Source: Cyanoderma ruficeps (taxonomy: Eukaryota; Chordata; Aves; Passeriformes; Timaliidae). Taken from it: 64,000 nucleotides of DNA. Within the stretch, counting starts at the first letter, position 1. Every line of letters starts with the position of its first letter. The notes beneath the pieces are model-generated. The model had not been told where the DNA came from and made no database searches. It saw nothing but the letters and a program-made list of their open reading frames with translations. The DNA is taken from NCBI GenBank assembly GCA_008694505.1, contig VZDJ01007755.1, forward strand, positions 10,685,134 through 10,749,133, in the 5' to 3' direction. Below, piece by piece: positions 13,085 to 27,900 of the stretch. Made by a program: the position numbers and the translations under genes.

Positions 13085-16000
13085 TGGACCTATTCTAATT
13101 TCCATGTGTTCAAATGATTTCAAAATTACTAAGGAAAAGCAATCACAAGCTTATATTCACAGAAAATCACTACCAATCTTTCTGTTTACTGTTGTCCTGA
13201 AATGGGGAGCATGAGTGACCAGAGAGGGCATGGAAACATATCCCAGGAGGGGAGGGTCTTCACTCCCCCGGGACCAGAAACCCTGAGGCAGAACCAGCTA
13301 TGAAAGAGTCTAATATCATCCAGGAGACAGCAGGATTGCAAAGAAACTATGAAATAACATCATCTGCTTCCTAGGTCTGGCCAGACTCGGCATCAAAGTC
13401 ACAGCAGTACCAAGGCAAAGGGGTCATGCACAGTTTCCTCTGATTTCTCTGATAAAGTGAGTAGCTAAAACAGCCATCCAGGTGGGCTAATGGGGGAGGC
13501 AGGAGATGGCAGTGGGAGGGACTCCACCTAGCTAATATTAGCCTTAAACAATGCTGAGGATAGTACTGTAGAATTATACACTTCTATTTGAAAGAAGTTT
13601 CCTCCTGCACTGATTTCCTATGTTTGCTACTGAGTCATCAGTAAATTTTCAAATATTTTTAAATCTGAAAATTACTTGGCAAGTTTGCTAATTATTCCAA
13701 ACTGAGACATGCAGTTGACACAACAGAAGAAAGGGAAGCCATCTAGGCGTTTTCTGGGGAAATTATAAGTGGAATTTACAGTTGTTGAATATTTTACACA
13801 ATATTGTGTCTTTGTAGTTATTCAACAGAACAAACTAATAGCAAATTATATTTCTCAATGGCACAATGGAAACACTCAGATAGTATTATGTTATGCCAAA
13901 ACAGAGTTACCTTTTAGTGCATCTTTACCTCTGCAAAAATACTACCAACTCTTACTCTGATTATTAAAAAGACTGATTATTAAGAGCAGTGGCTGATATT
14001 TTTGTGTATTTTCTATACCTTTGCACACAAAATTCAATTTTAAACCATTAATCCAAAACACACAGCCACCAGACTCACCTATTTTTATCCTGTGATTATA
14101 TTGCAGGAATGTCTAGATTGCAATATCTTCTACTTAGATACCAGAGATGAGATCCTGGCCTGGAGATTCCAGAATCCATTGAGATACCATTAAAATGTCT
14201 TATTATTTCTGGAGGTAGTGAGCAGAGTACTAAATGTCAGGAGATTAGTCTAATTAGTACCAAGGATGGTAGGAAAGGAACATGGAACAAGCTCATGGGA
14301 CAAAGCTCAACTTCTAAGCCCGTCCAAGCAAGGGATCGGCTGTGTCAGGAAAAACACACAGGTTTTTCAAGGAGATCACATCAAGGAATTGCACATCCAG
14401 CTGCCAGTGCCCAACACCAGCAAGAGGAGTCCCTAGAGATAAGTTTCTGTTATCAGTCTCCTGTCCACTGCCTGTCAATGTCCTGGTCCACCAGTGTCAG
14501 ACGCTCAGCCACAGTGCCGTACTGAGCACTCAGCCAAAGTGAAACCACGTACTGTTGTATCTCAGGTCCCTCACGTTACAAAGATCTGAGGAACCAGGAT
14601 TTCACTTTCTGCCTAGGTGTTTTTTTCTCTAACCCAGCCGCACAAAGTTTCCAAGATTTATTAGATATGAGGTTAAGACTGCTCTCTCAATCCATTGTTC
14701 TTCCAGTCCTCTGCAAGTACCAAAGCCCTACAATATCATGTTGAATGCAGGCCTAATTTCCAGTCCATTTTAGAAATCATTAATATTATTTACATTGTTT
14801 ATTCTTCCTTGAACGTACAACATACTCCGTTTTACCTGCTTTTAGTCTGTCTTCAATCAACATTGCATTATTTCCATATTTTTAAATATTTCTATTGTCT
14901 TTTTTCAAACACAAGCCCCCATTCATAAAGAATAATTTAAAAACTTTTGCCTGTAGCTTTTCTCTCTGTAGCTTTTCTATTTTCCTTAATAGAAATTGGT
15001 TATTATTATTATTGTCTGAGCTCTGATAAGCACACAGTACCATTAAAACCAACCTCCAAGTAATCTGTAGGGTTTTTGTAAGATCAAATACAATAAATAA
15101 TTCCTAGAGATAAGTTAAATGAATTGCACTTGCCTAGCAAGATAAAAAATCAGAGTATGTGAGTAGGTGTTTGTATGTTTTATTTAAAGCTGTTTGTATC
15201 TGTTCCTAAATTTCAGCTTTAATATTCCATTTGATGCTGTAGAACTCTTAACTAGTGTATTTATGTATTTGAAGCCTGTGTTACAATCCAAATTCATCAA
15301 AATGTCCATCATTCGTTGTAACAGTCTGCTCTTTTTTCTTATCAGTTTTCTGTATTATTAGGTTGTAGATGCAATCGCACTTAGTGCTGCTGGAGGTGTG
15401 TATGTGATCTGCCTTCCTCCCCCACAGGTCTGACAGTTTCACAGGCACTGATAAAAAGCAGATGTAAAATTTGGCTCTGATCTGTTGGCAAATCTGCACT
15501 GGCAAGCACTCACAGTCCAGGCAGTGTCTGACATTCTCATGCAGGAAACAATCACAGCTGCTTATCAATGATGTATTAGAGATGGGCACAAACCAGCTGG
15601 TGTACACATTCACATAAGAAAGGAGAAAACATGCATTGGCAAAGGGATTGTTTGCCTCTTACTACGTATCTGACCTACATCTCTACCTTCTGTGGTAACT
15701 GCTTCATTTTGGACTCAGGGTCATAGAGGTCAGCGCCCAGAGTCAGCTACAACCATATTGTCAGTAGGGACACAGCCTAAATATGAGCTCTCCTGGTTTT
15801 CCTAACCTGGAGAGTCAGCTGGCTCCCTCCAGGCTGGAACAGAGCTGCCAGCCAGCGGGTTGATGGTGTGAGGGATCAGCTGGGCTCAGCTAAAGTGGTG
15901 GTGTCGTCTGCATGGTCTTGTTATCTGTCCTCTTCTGTACATGCCTCTCCTACTGACTTCTAGGTTCTGTAAGCATAACAGCTGGATTTCATTCCAGATG

Positions 16001-17474
16001 TCATTCCTGTTTATGCCATGGCAACTTGGAAGATGAGAAGCTAAAGCTTCCATAAACAAATACTGTCAAACACAGACCAAAATCAGACCCTGAGACCCAC
16101 AGATCCTGTCATAGCAAGGGGGAAGTTGAAATTCAAGACTGTGTCTGCTAAGTGCTAGCTAATTCAATAGTGGGTTAAATACCCCTTGAGAACTAAAACT
16201 CTGGCCAGATGCTTGTAAATTACACATTTCTTAATTCCCACTTGTCAGATTTGAAGAAATGGTAATTTATTTGGGGTAAATATAGTCAGAGTAGCTGCAT
16301 TTTTCTTAAAGAATAGGTGACAAGCGAACATCTTTGTCTCATTCTTCCCTTATCAATATCAAGATATGGAAAACCAGACTATTGGTTACTGTGGTTAGGG
16401 TACTGTATGGAAACAGATGTGAGAAAAATAAAAGAAAGATGTATCTTGTTTTGAAGGGATGTCTGCATAGAGGGGCACCATAGGACCTGGCAGGGCATGA
16501 GGCTATGGGGGAATGAACATTGCACAGGGCACTCCTGACGTACACAGGTACAGGTCAGATATCCTCAGGCAGGGTACCCCAGCCTGCCTCTAGTGCTGCA
16601 GGGAGGGTGAGGTCAAAGACCAGGTCTTCCCTTGATTTTCCATGCTCAGAGATGCATCTGAACTTCAGGCCTTTCTTAAAGACCTGAAATATTTTGCTAC
16701 TCTTGTTCCAAACTGAATATTTAATGTTGTTTTCGATGTATAAAGTATAAAAAGAGTGAGAGACTCCATATAGGAAGTAATGAAATACATCAAGTAAAGT
16801 ACTACATAATTAAAATGTGTTATAAATATCAGTGATAAACTCATCAGTTTCATTGGCCCTCATCCTTACCCTGCAAACCTGAAGAGAATAAATTATTTTA
16901 TGCAGAAATGTAGATCACAATGTAGCACAATAATTATTCCCCTGACCATCTTCCTCAGATGAAAATGGAGAAGCTTCTGGTTGTAAGATTTTGAGATTCA
17001 TCTCAGCATTTCTGTGGTGTCTTGTTTAGAGTGTAATGGTAATCCAGTAGGATGTTAGATGTTTTCCAAGCCAAAGTCCATAATCCAGGGACAGTTTAGT
17101 CATAATATATTTTTTTTAGATCTTTCTGTTACAAACGAATTTGCAGTCACCTAGACTGCTAGGTTCTGTTTGTTTCTTGAGTGTTCATATTTGCTCAATA
17201 TTTGAGGCACTGCATAGAGCACAAGTGAAATGCTCAGCGCTACTGTCACTGTAGAGGTGTGCATCTCTTCAAAACAGGTAGATCAGAGGACATTATCTTG
17301 AAGAACTCTCCTGCAAGAGTCCTTAACTTAGCAGAGACACAGAGGTGGCAAAAGTGCTGAGAGCTTTCTAGAGGAGAAAGATTTTCAGTATTTACCTGTG
17401 AATTCCAAGTTAGGAAATAGCTTTCAAGTGTGTAGAAGCTTGTTTATATTTGTTAATGACTTTGTGCATGTTTT

Positions 17475-17522
17475 CGTGTGTGGGGGTGTGTGTGAGAGAG
17501 CTCATGAGAATGTGTGTGAGAG
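17475..17522 (+). repeat. GT/GA-rich imperfect microsatellite
   Basis: TGTGTGGGGGTGTGTGTGAGAGAG is followed by a second GTGTGTGAGAG. These are short, interrupted (GT)n and (GA)n runs. Confidence 0.7.
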
Positions 17523-20500
17523 CCTACAAGCACTGAAGCAGTGAAAGGAACAGTTTGAGATTAGGGAAAAAGATTACTGGTGAGAAATGCTATGCTCTGC
17601 TGCACATTTCAGATATGCCAGAGATTCAAAAAGGTCATTGCAAGAACGATTTCTTCTCTTGCAGACACACAGCAAATGTGTGAAGTGGCCCTGAGGGTAA
17701 GGCTGATAAGACTTAGTACAAACATGTTTGATCTGAGGGGTTTTCTTTCTTTTCTTCTTTTTTTTCCTTTTTTGCTCAGTCTTCTAATAAAGCTGTCAGT
17801 CACAGCCATGTGCAGGCAAAACTGTGTTTTTAAAGCAGAAGATATGAGATCCTTAAAAATGGGGATATGACCAATGGAGAAAAGTTGCTTAAGGAAACGG
17901 ATTTGACAGCTGACACAGAAAAAAATGTAAAAAGAGTTGAAGCTGAGAATTTCTACCTTCTCAGGGAAAGGCAAGGACCAAGTTTTGGACATCTGCAGGC
18001 AAAGCTTTATCCTCTAATCTTTCTGTTAGGTGTTAGCAGGATTACAGAAAACATTAGCAGCATTAATAAACAGGACATACAATGTAGAAGTGCTGCAGTT
18101 TGATCACCATTTAAAACTTCCTTTAACCCCAGGTTCACTGTATATTTCTGTTTGTCTTGCTGTTCACACAGAGGGTCAGAGAGTGTTTCTGTGGTTCTGA
18201 GCATCAAATCCATATTTCAAATACGAAAAACTGCACTTGTAAGGAAAACCATGGCAAGACTTTCTAGCTGAATGAGATACAGATTTTGTGAAATGCTATG
18301 CCATATTTCTGTACCATCCAAAAGATTGATCCTCATTACAGTTTCGCTCTCAGTATGTACATTTAAATTCATTTATTTAGTTTTTTGGGATTTTGCCTTT
18401 TTTTTTTTTTAATCAATAATACTTCTCCAGTGTTCTGAGGTTGCCAGGTGGTCCTTTCATTTTTCCCAAGGATTTTTTGATACTCTTTTTGAGGTAATCC
18501 AGCTACAGCTACCTGGATGAAAAAAACTGACCTCACTAAAAGTCACAGTGATTCAGCTGCCCCCCTTCCAACCGTATTTTCAGCAAATAAAGTATGGGTT
18601 TTCCTGGTTTATCTTCTGGATTATTCCCATTCAAGAAACCTAATGAATCATGCTATACCTCAAAGTCTTTAGAGAAGGTCAAATGATCCGGTAGGCAGGA
18701 AGGTGAAACTGGCTCATTGAATGCCATTTTTCTATCACTGGGTTAATTTCTCTGGACCAGCTGTCTGAGTGTTTCTATCTAGTGTCTGACTTGCTCTTCT
18801 GTGTCTCCCAAAGCTTGCTCCAGAAGCCGTCCAAGTAGTGAGCTACTACAGTTTCTTCCTAGGCTGTGCAGTTAATGTAACATTATTCTGGTTGATAACA
18901 GCTCTGTCACCTTAGTAGAACTGGCTGAAATTTATTGCAGATGCTGAGGTATACAGCAGACCCTCTTGGTTATCACCTTTTCAAGCATCAGCAGTTTCAC
19001 TTTATTACAGAAGCACCACTTTTACTGGGGTAAACATGCTTGCACAGCTACTCTGACCAGTAAATGCTGGGGATATGGCTAAAGCTCCTGTGAGTCACAT
19101 ACCTAAACCCAAATTTGAGTAAAACACCTCACAGACATGAAGGAAACTTTCATTACATATCCAAGTAACCTTCTAGCCCTCCAGTTCTGAAATTTCCAGC
19201 TTCTTAAAATGTGTTCTGCATGTCTCCTATGTTAGTTTTCAGAGAGAAAACTGTTGTGTTTGTCTAAACCAGAACTAGGTTAAGACCCCAAAGGAAAATT
19301 GCATGTAGGAGTGCAGTTCTTGTCAGTGGAATTGTTGTGTACATATCTCTGCATGCAACACTTAACAAGTTAGACAAGTATTTTAACAAACAATTCTCAT
19401 ACATTAGATTATAGTCAATCATGTATTCGCAGGCAAGTGTTATTCTGCCATGATGATTTTGAACAATGAATGCTTTTAAGCACTCAAACGTGTTAATAGC
19501 ATTTTGTTTTTATTCATTTTGCATCTGCTTATGGGATATATGCTAACATACTTCACAGAAGCTGTTATATTAATGTGCATTTAATGAATGTTTACTGCTG
19601 CACACAGCAGTGCTTGAGGCTTTAAATTTTAGTTCCCATTATTTCTGGTAAGTCTTTGAAATAATTTTATACTATTGGGGAAGGGCTTGATCTGCAGACC
19701 TGCCCTTGAGAGGAAGCATGGAGAAACCTCAGGTGACGATACAAACCTACTAGGGTGAATCAAATCTTAGATTGTTTTTTTCTAGAGGACTTTTAAAAGT
19801 AGTTTACAACAAGGCATTGTCAGGCAGTGTTTAATTTTAAAAATATCCAGGAAAGGATCTTGTATAACCTTCTGGGAAGGGATAGCCTATAGATTAGATA
19901 TAGAAATGTCTTCTAGACAGTTCACTTGAAATTTTAGTTCCATATAATCTAGAATATACCATCTAGAGCAGAGCTTTGCTTTCTTATACATTTGCATCTG
20001 AAAGGCAAGACTTTGATTAAAGGTATTAAACAAAAATATCCAGTTTTTACTAAAAACTGAATAGGAAGTTGTAACAGAGAAGGCACATATGAACGAGAAA
20101 GTGTTGAAGGATAAATAGCAAAATATCTTCCTATGAACTGCTACTCACCCACACTTAACAAAAATCAGATTTAATATGGGTGAAAAATAGAGAAAGACTT
20201 ATGTGCACTTACAAAAGACTGACTTTTCTATATCCAAATACCATGTGGAGCCATGAATTATGAATTATGAGTTATATGCCCAAGCCTGCTCTCAGCATAA
20301 TAAAACAAGATGGGAGAGGGTGTGAGTTGAAGAGAAGAAGAGAAAGGAACAGTAATTCTGCACTGATGGCACCAGGCAGAGGCAGAGTTAATATCAGCAG
20401 TCTCTAGTGAGTTACAGCAACTTCAACATGGAGTTCTTCGTGTAAAGGAAGTCACAGTAGTAACAAAGGTGGTGCTCACAGGGGAAATAGTAATACGGGG

Positions 20501-21892
20501 ATAGGGGAACGGGCATGTGGACTTTGGCATTTGTAGCCAATGGTCTTGCACCTGGATTTTCAGCATAGATGAATTTTATTATTCTGAGGAAAGTTTAGAA
20601 ATAAGAAAGGGTTTATGAGATTTGTTTTAACACATTTTGTTACTCTAATGTGGCTTGACATTACTACTAGAAAGCAGCACCCTTAGCCAATTGGTTTATG
20701 ATCTTGGTATTTTGAAAGAATTATTAAACTCACATAATTATATTTTTCAAGCAAGCTAAGGTAAAAAGTAAGTATCTGCAGCTGAAAGCAGTCACTTTTA
20801 TTTCAATCAAACTTTTTACTGCTGGCTTACTTAACTTAAGCATTTGCAATTCTTTCACAGTCCTCCGAGAGCCTGATTGATTGTGATGTGGCTCCTGGAT
20901 CAATACCTCTGTAGCATATCAAAGAGTTGCCAGCTCGAGCTGTGCAACTGCTTTATGGAAAGCAATCTGTCACTTCTCTCTATCATGCAGATATGCTAAT
21001 TCAGCTGTTTGTCTGGATGCAAAGCATTTTCTCTAAGAGTGATGTCGGTGTGTACGCAAAGTGTTTTCATTGACATATTTTTTATGAATACCTGAGTGCT
21101 CACTAGACAAAGTGCATTCAATACCAAAATGAGAACCACAAGTAATGTATTGTAATAGAGTCTCCAGCTGATACAAAAAAGTTCTCCAGATTCAGGATAC
21201 AATATTGCATCTTCACTTGCATCTCAGATCCAAGATGTCTATTACAGTTACTGCTAATCAAGTTATTAAATATTGCTTGATGAAGCAGCCTTGCAGAGCC
21301 ACTCCTTGTGGTTTCTTGCTTCGTGTAAGAGAGGATTTTGTCTTGTTACCTCATGATAAAACATGCTTTTAAAACTTTCAGTAAATAATAATATTTTGTT
21401 CTTGAAAAAAGGAAAGAGAGAGCTGAAGTTTTCCTCGTTACCTGTGGGAACATATTAGTCCTTCAGAAGTTTTACAAGGCATTGTAAGAAGAGCTAGTGA
21501 GCAGAGAAAATGTCTGAAGTCATCTGCTTCATAGAGTAACTTAAACATCATGTTCTATTTCTATTTCTCTTAAGGCTTGATCTTTCATATCCACCTGAAC
21601 TGTCTCATAATCAAACCCAAGAAGGAGGAAATTTATGCAAATATTAGACATTTGATCTGTATTATGCAAGGTGGAATGTACCTGCTGCTAATCCTAAAGA
21701 AAGCAGAATGATTTATTAAAGGTCAACACCACATGCAAGTTAAAAGAATGTTTACTGTGGACTAGCTTAGCAACAGGACTTCATAACAGAAGGTAAAGCT
21801 GAACAGGGCAGAGGTATTGCAACAGCAGCCATGCCTATCAATTTTGTCTCAGTTTTTAACCACAATGCATTTCAAGGTTGTTATGTTATTTT

Positions 21893-21957
21893 TAAAGCTT
21901 TTTTCTTTAAAAAGCTTTAAAATCTTTTTTAAAGCTTCTTTAAAGCTTTTTTCTTTC
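21893..21957. repeat. AAAGCTTT-rich low-complexity repeat
   Basis: The motif TAAAGCTTTTTTCTTT occurs at 21893 and again at 21941, and AAGCTT occurs four times in about 60 bp with A/T-rich filler. Partial self-complementarity could allow alternative foldbacks. Confidence 0.8.
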
Positions 21958-24900
21958 AGTGTATACTGAAATGGAAATCTGAAATACATTTTTAAATAAA
22001 AATATATGGCTATGACAATTTTTTTTGGTACCCACTCTTTTGCTCTAGTAAAGCAAAAAATTAAAAGTACTAGTTTCAAATTCTGATGGACTAAAAGGTC
22101 TCTTGTAATGATGCCTACATATTATAATTATGTGTATTCAAGACAAAAATCTTTATTTGGTTCACCAGAATTATTACAAAACCAACTTATCACCTTTTTT
22201 TTCTTGGAGGCCACAGTTTCAGGGCAACGCTTCAAGTTGTCTAGTGGCTAAAAAGTGTTTAAATTGGATATTAAAACTTCCTACATAAAACAGGAACATA
22301 AAATTTCCTTATGAAAGTAATACTGTTAGCATAAATCAAATTTAAGTTTAGACACACAGGAATAAAGACATTTTTAGAGCACCCATATATAATATGTAGG
22401 TTAACATATTAAAATATGTTTGGTTACAGCAACAGTAAATTTAAATCATTCCTGTAGCAGCATCAGCAATGGTAGCAGTAGATGCTTTCAGCCAGAGAAG
22501 AAACAAATACTCTCAACTGATGTTCAAACAGTAAACACATGATCAAGGTAATTCTCAGGAATATACAAACCTGTTTGAGCACCTGCATAAACATGTGTAA
22601 GGTTCAATCCATTTATAGTTTCTTTTAGAATTGGGGGCAAGATTTTGTGCTTGTATTGTTAACTGCACTTAATAGTCATGCAAAATAACTTGAAAATTAG
22701 ATTACTTAGAAAAACTCCTTTCCAGTATCTGCTTAAAAAAGGTGCCATACAAATGAACACATGCAAAACCAGCAACTCATAGGGTTTTAATTTAATGAGA
22801 CTTGTAAGAGTACCTGTATCTTATTGTATCTTTATCATTAGTTCAACTGTTCCAACAGAAGGCAAAAGTAGACCTTAAAATTAGAATATAAAGTTTGGTA
22901 CTAAACAAAGCTTGGTCCAGTATGTTTATTTCTTTAAACACAGACCCCTCAAAGAGTCCAATAGTCTTTCACCACTCCAGATCAACTCTAAGCAAAGCTA
23001 AATTTAGGCGCTTGGAGTCTGATCACGAAATGATTGCTTAGAGCTACCTTGTTACTGAATCCTTCCTTTATTTTCCTTAGTAAATGTTTCATTTTGAGAA
23101 CACTTTCTTTTTTGACAGTATTTATCCTTCCAGCTCTCATAAGGGGAAAAAAATGCAACATCTTCCTTGCTTTGAGTGATGATAGATTCAAGAAGATTGC
23201 TGCTGCCAAGGACAGTTCTGGAATAAAAAGCGAATAACTTAATAATTAAGATTGGTTTATTTGTAAACAAACACTACAAGGAAACATAAGCATGTAAAGA
23301 TATATATAAAGTAGAAACCACTTTAACTAACTGCATCATACATCCCATCAACCCAACTGAAAATGTGTCAGGTGCCTATGTCTATGTCTGCTCTTAAAGA
23401 TTTAGTTTTGAAGAACTCAGGGGTTACTAGCAGCACAAGAACTGAGTAAACTTAATTTCCTTGATGTTATGCAGCCTGAGCACAGTTTTGCCTGTGGGGT
23501 GTACAACTCCTAATGAGACCAGCCAAGAATCTGCAGCCTCACTGCAGATCAAGACTGAGTGTTAAAATGTCTGGTGGTAAGCGGCGTCTTTTTCTGCATG
23601 GGTAAAAAAAGCAGAAAAGCACAGGAGCTCTTCCTAGGTAACACCCATCCAGAACACTGAGTGCAGTCCCCATAACAAAAAGCCAAAGGATTTCAAATTT
23701 TGACGATTTGAAAATATACTCCTCTAAAGGGTAGGGAGTAACCACAGATCCCTCTGGTAGTCCAGCTTTAAAATGTTACAGCTTCCTTTAACTCTGGCAA
23801 TTGCTGGAGGGGGTGTAGCATCACCATCCTGAGCTGGACAGCAGTGCCTGTCATCTCGCAGCCAAATGAAAGATGAGGGATTTGAACCCTTCCTGCTCTA
23901 TGCCCTGGCCTTCATGAGTCTCACAACAGTCCTTTCTCTCTGTGAAAAGAAATAAAAGCATCCATTTTCCACCTTAAGGTCTGGGGTTTTTAGCTTTCGT
24001 GATACAAAACTACATGGATGGGTTAAGATAAATTTAAAGTAAATTCAGTTATTAATAGCTGATACTCCAGTGCTCCCAAAGCTCATTTAAAGAATTAAGC
24101 ATTTCTTCCCTACAGTTCATTACAACAGCTGAGCACTCAACAGAAACAACTTCTCATTTATAGAATGAAATGTTATTGACATTACTTTTATTTAATCTTC
24201 AATAGTAGTTTAATTGTGCTTTTCAGTTGCAATGGTAGACTGCAAGAGAGAAGGAACATAACACTAGAAAATCTTCAGGAGAACTCTAATTTGGCAAATC
24301 AGTGACCAGCATGTATTTTTAGATGTGTGGTTTTAAGTATTCAGGACTGGCAATGTGGACCTCTGATTTATGGCTCTCTCAGAAGAGGTATATCTGAAAT
24401 TAGGGTAAATAATGTCCTGGAAAAAAACTTTAAATACTTTGTGACAGGACCTAAATTCAGCCAAAGCCTTGAGATGAACGTGTCTGCTATTTTTCTTAAG
24501 GAGAATATGTCAAAAGGAACACAAGATAGGAAAGCTTTCTGAGCACAGTAAGTTTCTGATCAATTGACAGATCAAAATAAAATGCTCCGGGAACACATAC
24601 ATCCCTCACAGCCAGTGTGACCTTGCATGTTGCTCCAAACTTAATCTCTGTCCAGCAAATTCCGGTGGCATTTGGTGTTGCAGGAAATAACATCCCCACA
24701 GGGTCCATAGGAAGCATCTGTCTTAGCTATGCTTTGGAATCCTGACTCTGAGTGTTCTCCACTCCCATCTAGTTTCCTTTCCGTGTCCTCTCTTGCTTCT
24801 TCCTACACAGCAACCTAGATGTTCACACATACACACTCTGGCATGCACTTTGCCATGGCTAATTCATTAACCTGTGGAGGAATTATGGAATTATGCTGCA

Positions 24901-27900
24901 TATAAACCAAATAATAGTGATTGCTTCTTCTGGAGAGAAGATTCCTAATAATGGCACCTGATCGTTAAAATATGATTGGCTAGATGAATGAAGACATGCA
25001 TAGGCATCACGGTAGATTTAAATTTCCTTTAATTCAGTAATTTCACAGCTCAGTAGTGATGCCACTGAGTTAAAATAAGCCAACAGTTCTGTTTTATTTA
25101 ATCCTCTAAAGCTTTTACTTGCATGTGGCAGTGAGATGTTTCTTTTCAGAAAGCCTGAAGAATATTGTGCAGTGATTGTGTACGTACAGGCTGTGATAGA
25201 GCAAAATTCTATCTTAATTAAGAGATGATTATTGTCTCAGAAGTTTTTGAAGGCAAAAAATAGTAACAAGCATGCACAGTTGATAACAAATAATTTAAAT
25301 ACTTTCTTGTTGCTTTAATTTGAGGGTTCACTGAGGGGAAGAGGGATTTCAAAGTCTCTACTATGGAACAACCCCAAACCTCAAATGCTTCAAAGGAGAT
25401 GGTCTTCACAACTTACAAGAGTCAGTTAACTTCTTTACATATTTCTAATATATGTGTCTATAATTTTAGGTTCTGCATGAATTAAAAAGCTTTGGCTGGA
25501 TCTGAGGATGTGATTTTCTGTTCTTTTTTATTATTTAATTCCTATGCAGTGTTATACAAGCAGTTTTTTTATACTCTAATAAATGATGTGATATTAAAGT
25601 CTGTGGAAAATCAACTTTTTTCAGTTCATTTATGTATAATAATTACTTTTAGCTTCAGCTGATTGTAGCACCCTCTCATAAAGAATAGGTGGTGGAGACT
25701 TTCAGATTTAGAAATTTCATTCAGGGCTGGAGTCTGGACTAGAAGTCTGAAGCAAAATTTAAATTATAGTCAGATTTGTTTTTAAAACAAGCTTCATTAT
25801 CTCTAATGTGGATACCCAGAGCTTGTTATCTGAGATGGCAAATCGTGGTGAGAAAAAGAGTAGTCATTTAATTAAAAACTTAGTTTGAAGCTAGCTTAAA
25901 ATAAATCAGTTCTTTTTTCTTTTTCTATCAATGAACACTCTAATTCCAATTAACTTAAAGAAAATTGAACAAAATAGCAACTTACGAATACATCATAAGG
26001 TCTGATCCTGCACATCTTATTCTGGTGAAATTGTCAGGAGTAGTTGTGTGAGTCCTAATAATTTGGGAGTGGGCTTCCTTATATATGGGAGAAAAAAATC
26101 AAAACCTATTTCTGTGAGCAAAAGTGCATCATACTTTTTTTTTAGGAAAAAATCCCACATTTTATCAATCTTCACATTTCTGAATTTCCACAAAATGATG
26201 ATGTATTTCTGTTTTCACATCCTGAACACAAGAAAGCCACTGATCAAGGATGGACCCATTTGGTTTCTTCTTAAAACATATTTTCGTCTAAGTAGTAAAG
26301 GCACCTTAGTAGAAGAGGGCACCTTAGAAAAGCATCTGTTTCTCATTAGGAGCAACACAAAACCTTTGGAAGTTTCCAAAAACAAAAAATTAATGAAAGG
26401 GAAAGAAAGAAGGCTGACACAAAGTTGACTTCTCTTATTGAAGTGATTATAATTTTTTTAATGATTTGAGTAGTCAATTGGAAGGGAAATTGGAGAAAGG
26501 ATGAAAGAGAAGTCAAGTTATGTTTGTCTAGTCTAAAGTGTCATTTTTTGTCACAACAAGACAAGTTAGGTAAAGAAAGTGTTAATATTAGAGCTGAGAA
26601 TACTAACCAGTGAAAACTTAAGGAGAGTGAATTTTCACAAAAACAAAAAGAAAAAAATGGCTTCATCCAAAATTTTACTAATATAAACATTTTAACATCT
26701 TTTGGACATATAGGGATAGCATGATTTCCATGTTACTTCATGTAGTTTTCTACATGAAAGCTCTCATACAATTTTCAAGGAGTCCTAAAAATTCTAGCTT
26801 AAAATAATATCTCTACTATCAATTATAAAAAGATCAGTCTTATTATAATTTGGGCTTAATCAGAATTATTCTTAGCATCCGCAGACAGTTTAAAAATACA
26901 CTGATCCCAACTATTTGGCATCAGTTCTAAAGCATGTTTAATCCTCCTTAGTCTCTTCACAGATGAGAGCAAAGGTTGACAACGTTACTTTCCATAGACA
27001 CAGCACAAGTTTACACATCTTCAGAGGTTTTGGGGTACAGCTTCAGTCTCTTTTTCAGAGGCAAAAAATAGCTCCAGAAATAGCACAAGTTACCATGGAC
27101 TCGTGTCAGTCAAATTCATAATCACTTAGTTTAGTCAAGTCAAAACAGAATTTTTAAGGTAAATGATAATTTTGAATTAAGAATCTAATCTCAAGATGCA
27201 TGATAGAACTACACATTCTGAAAATTACAGTATTCTAATAAAACACTACCATATTCGAAACAACTAAAAACACCAAAACAGTACAACATTTTACTGCATA
27301 AAGAAATGGAACCAGGAGGCAACAACAGTAATCTAGCCTATATAAACAAGTTAATGTGATTTGTACTTTGGATCTGGTACAGACATGGTTCATGCCTACA
27401 CCAACATCAAGCCGCACCGTTCTACTCCTGCCACTTTTGTAACTCTTTAATTCTTGAGTAAATGATGATGCAGCCCTGAGGAGCTGCCTCACAGTTTAAG
27501 AGCAGTTGATATGCTTTCATATTCACTGAGTTTAAACAAATTTTATTTTCTCATCTTAAAAAGAAAACTGTGCAAATAGCAATCATTATTTTTACTGTCC
27601 ACAGTTAATCCCTTTTTCCTGGAGGCAGCTGATTTGCATAAACCAGAAATGTGGAAGTTGGTTGTCTGCTTGGTTTTCTCCCTGTCGGGGCTGTTTCCCC
27701 CATTTTATTCCCAATGCCACCTCTAATTATTTTATAGGAAAGCAAGCCATTAATTTCCAGCAGCAATCTGTGAATTAGTAAAAAGGTTTGTTTTTCTTTT
27801 ATCTTGTTAAATGAATTTGTTGTTGTTGTTTTTGTTGCACATTTTAATTGAACTAACTTCTCTTCCTGACCTTTAAATCTTCCAAATACATTAATATTGC

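Noticed and set aside
15281..15613. 110-codon minus-strand ORF rich in Cys (CDCFLHENVRHCLDCECL)
   Set aside because: The cysteine spacing suggested a secreted or zinc-binding protein, but there is no signal peptide, regular motif or exon context.
17609..17992. 127-codon minus-strand ORF overlapping a 96-codon plus-strand ORF
   Set aside because: Low-complexity Lys/Arg and Phe stretches arise from the T-rich tract at 17.75 kb; no family features.
26737..26758. 9-bp inverted repeat with TTTT loop
   Set aside because: Too short and AT-rich to stand out from chance in this composition.
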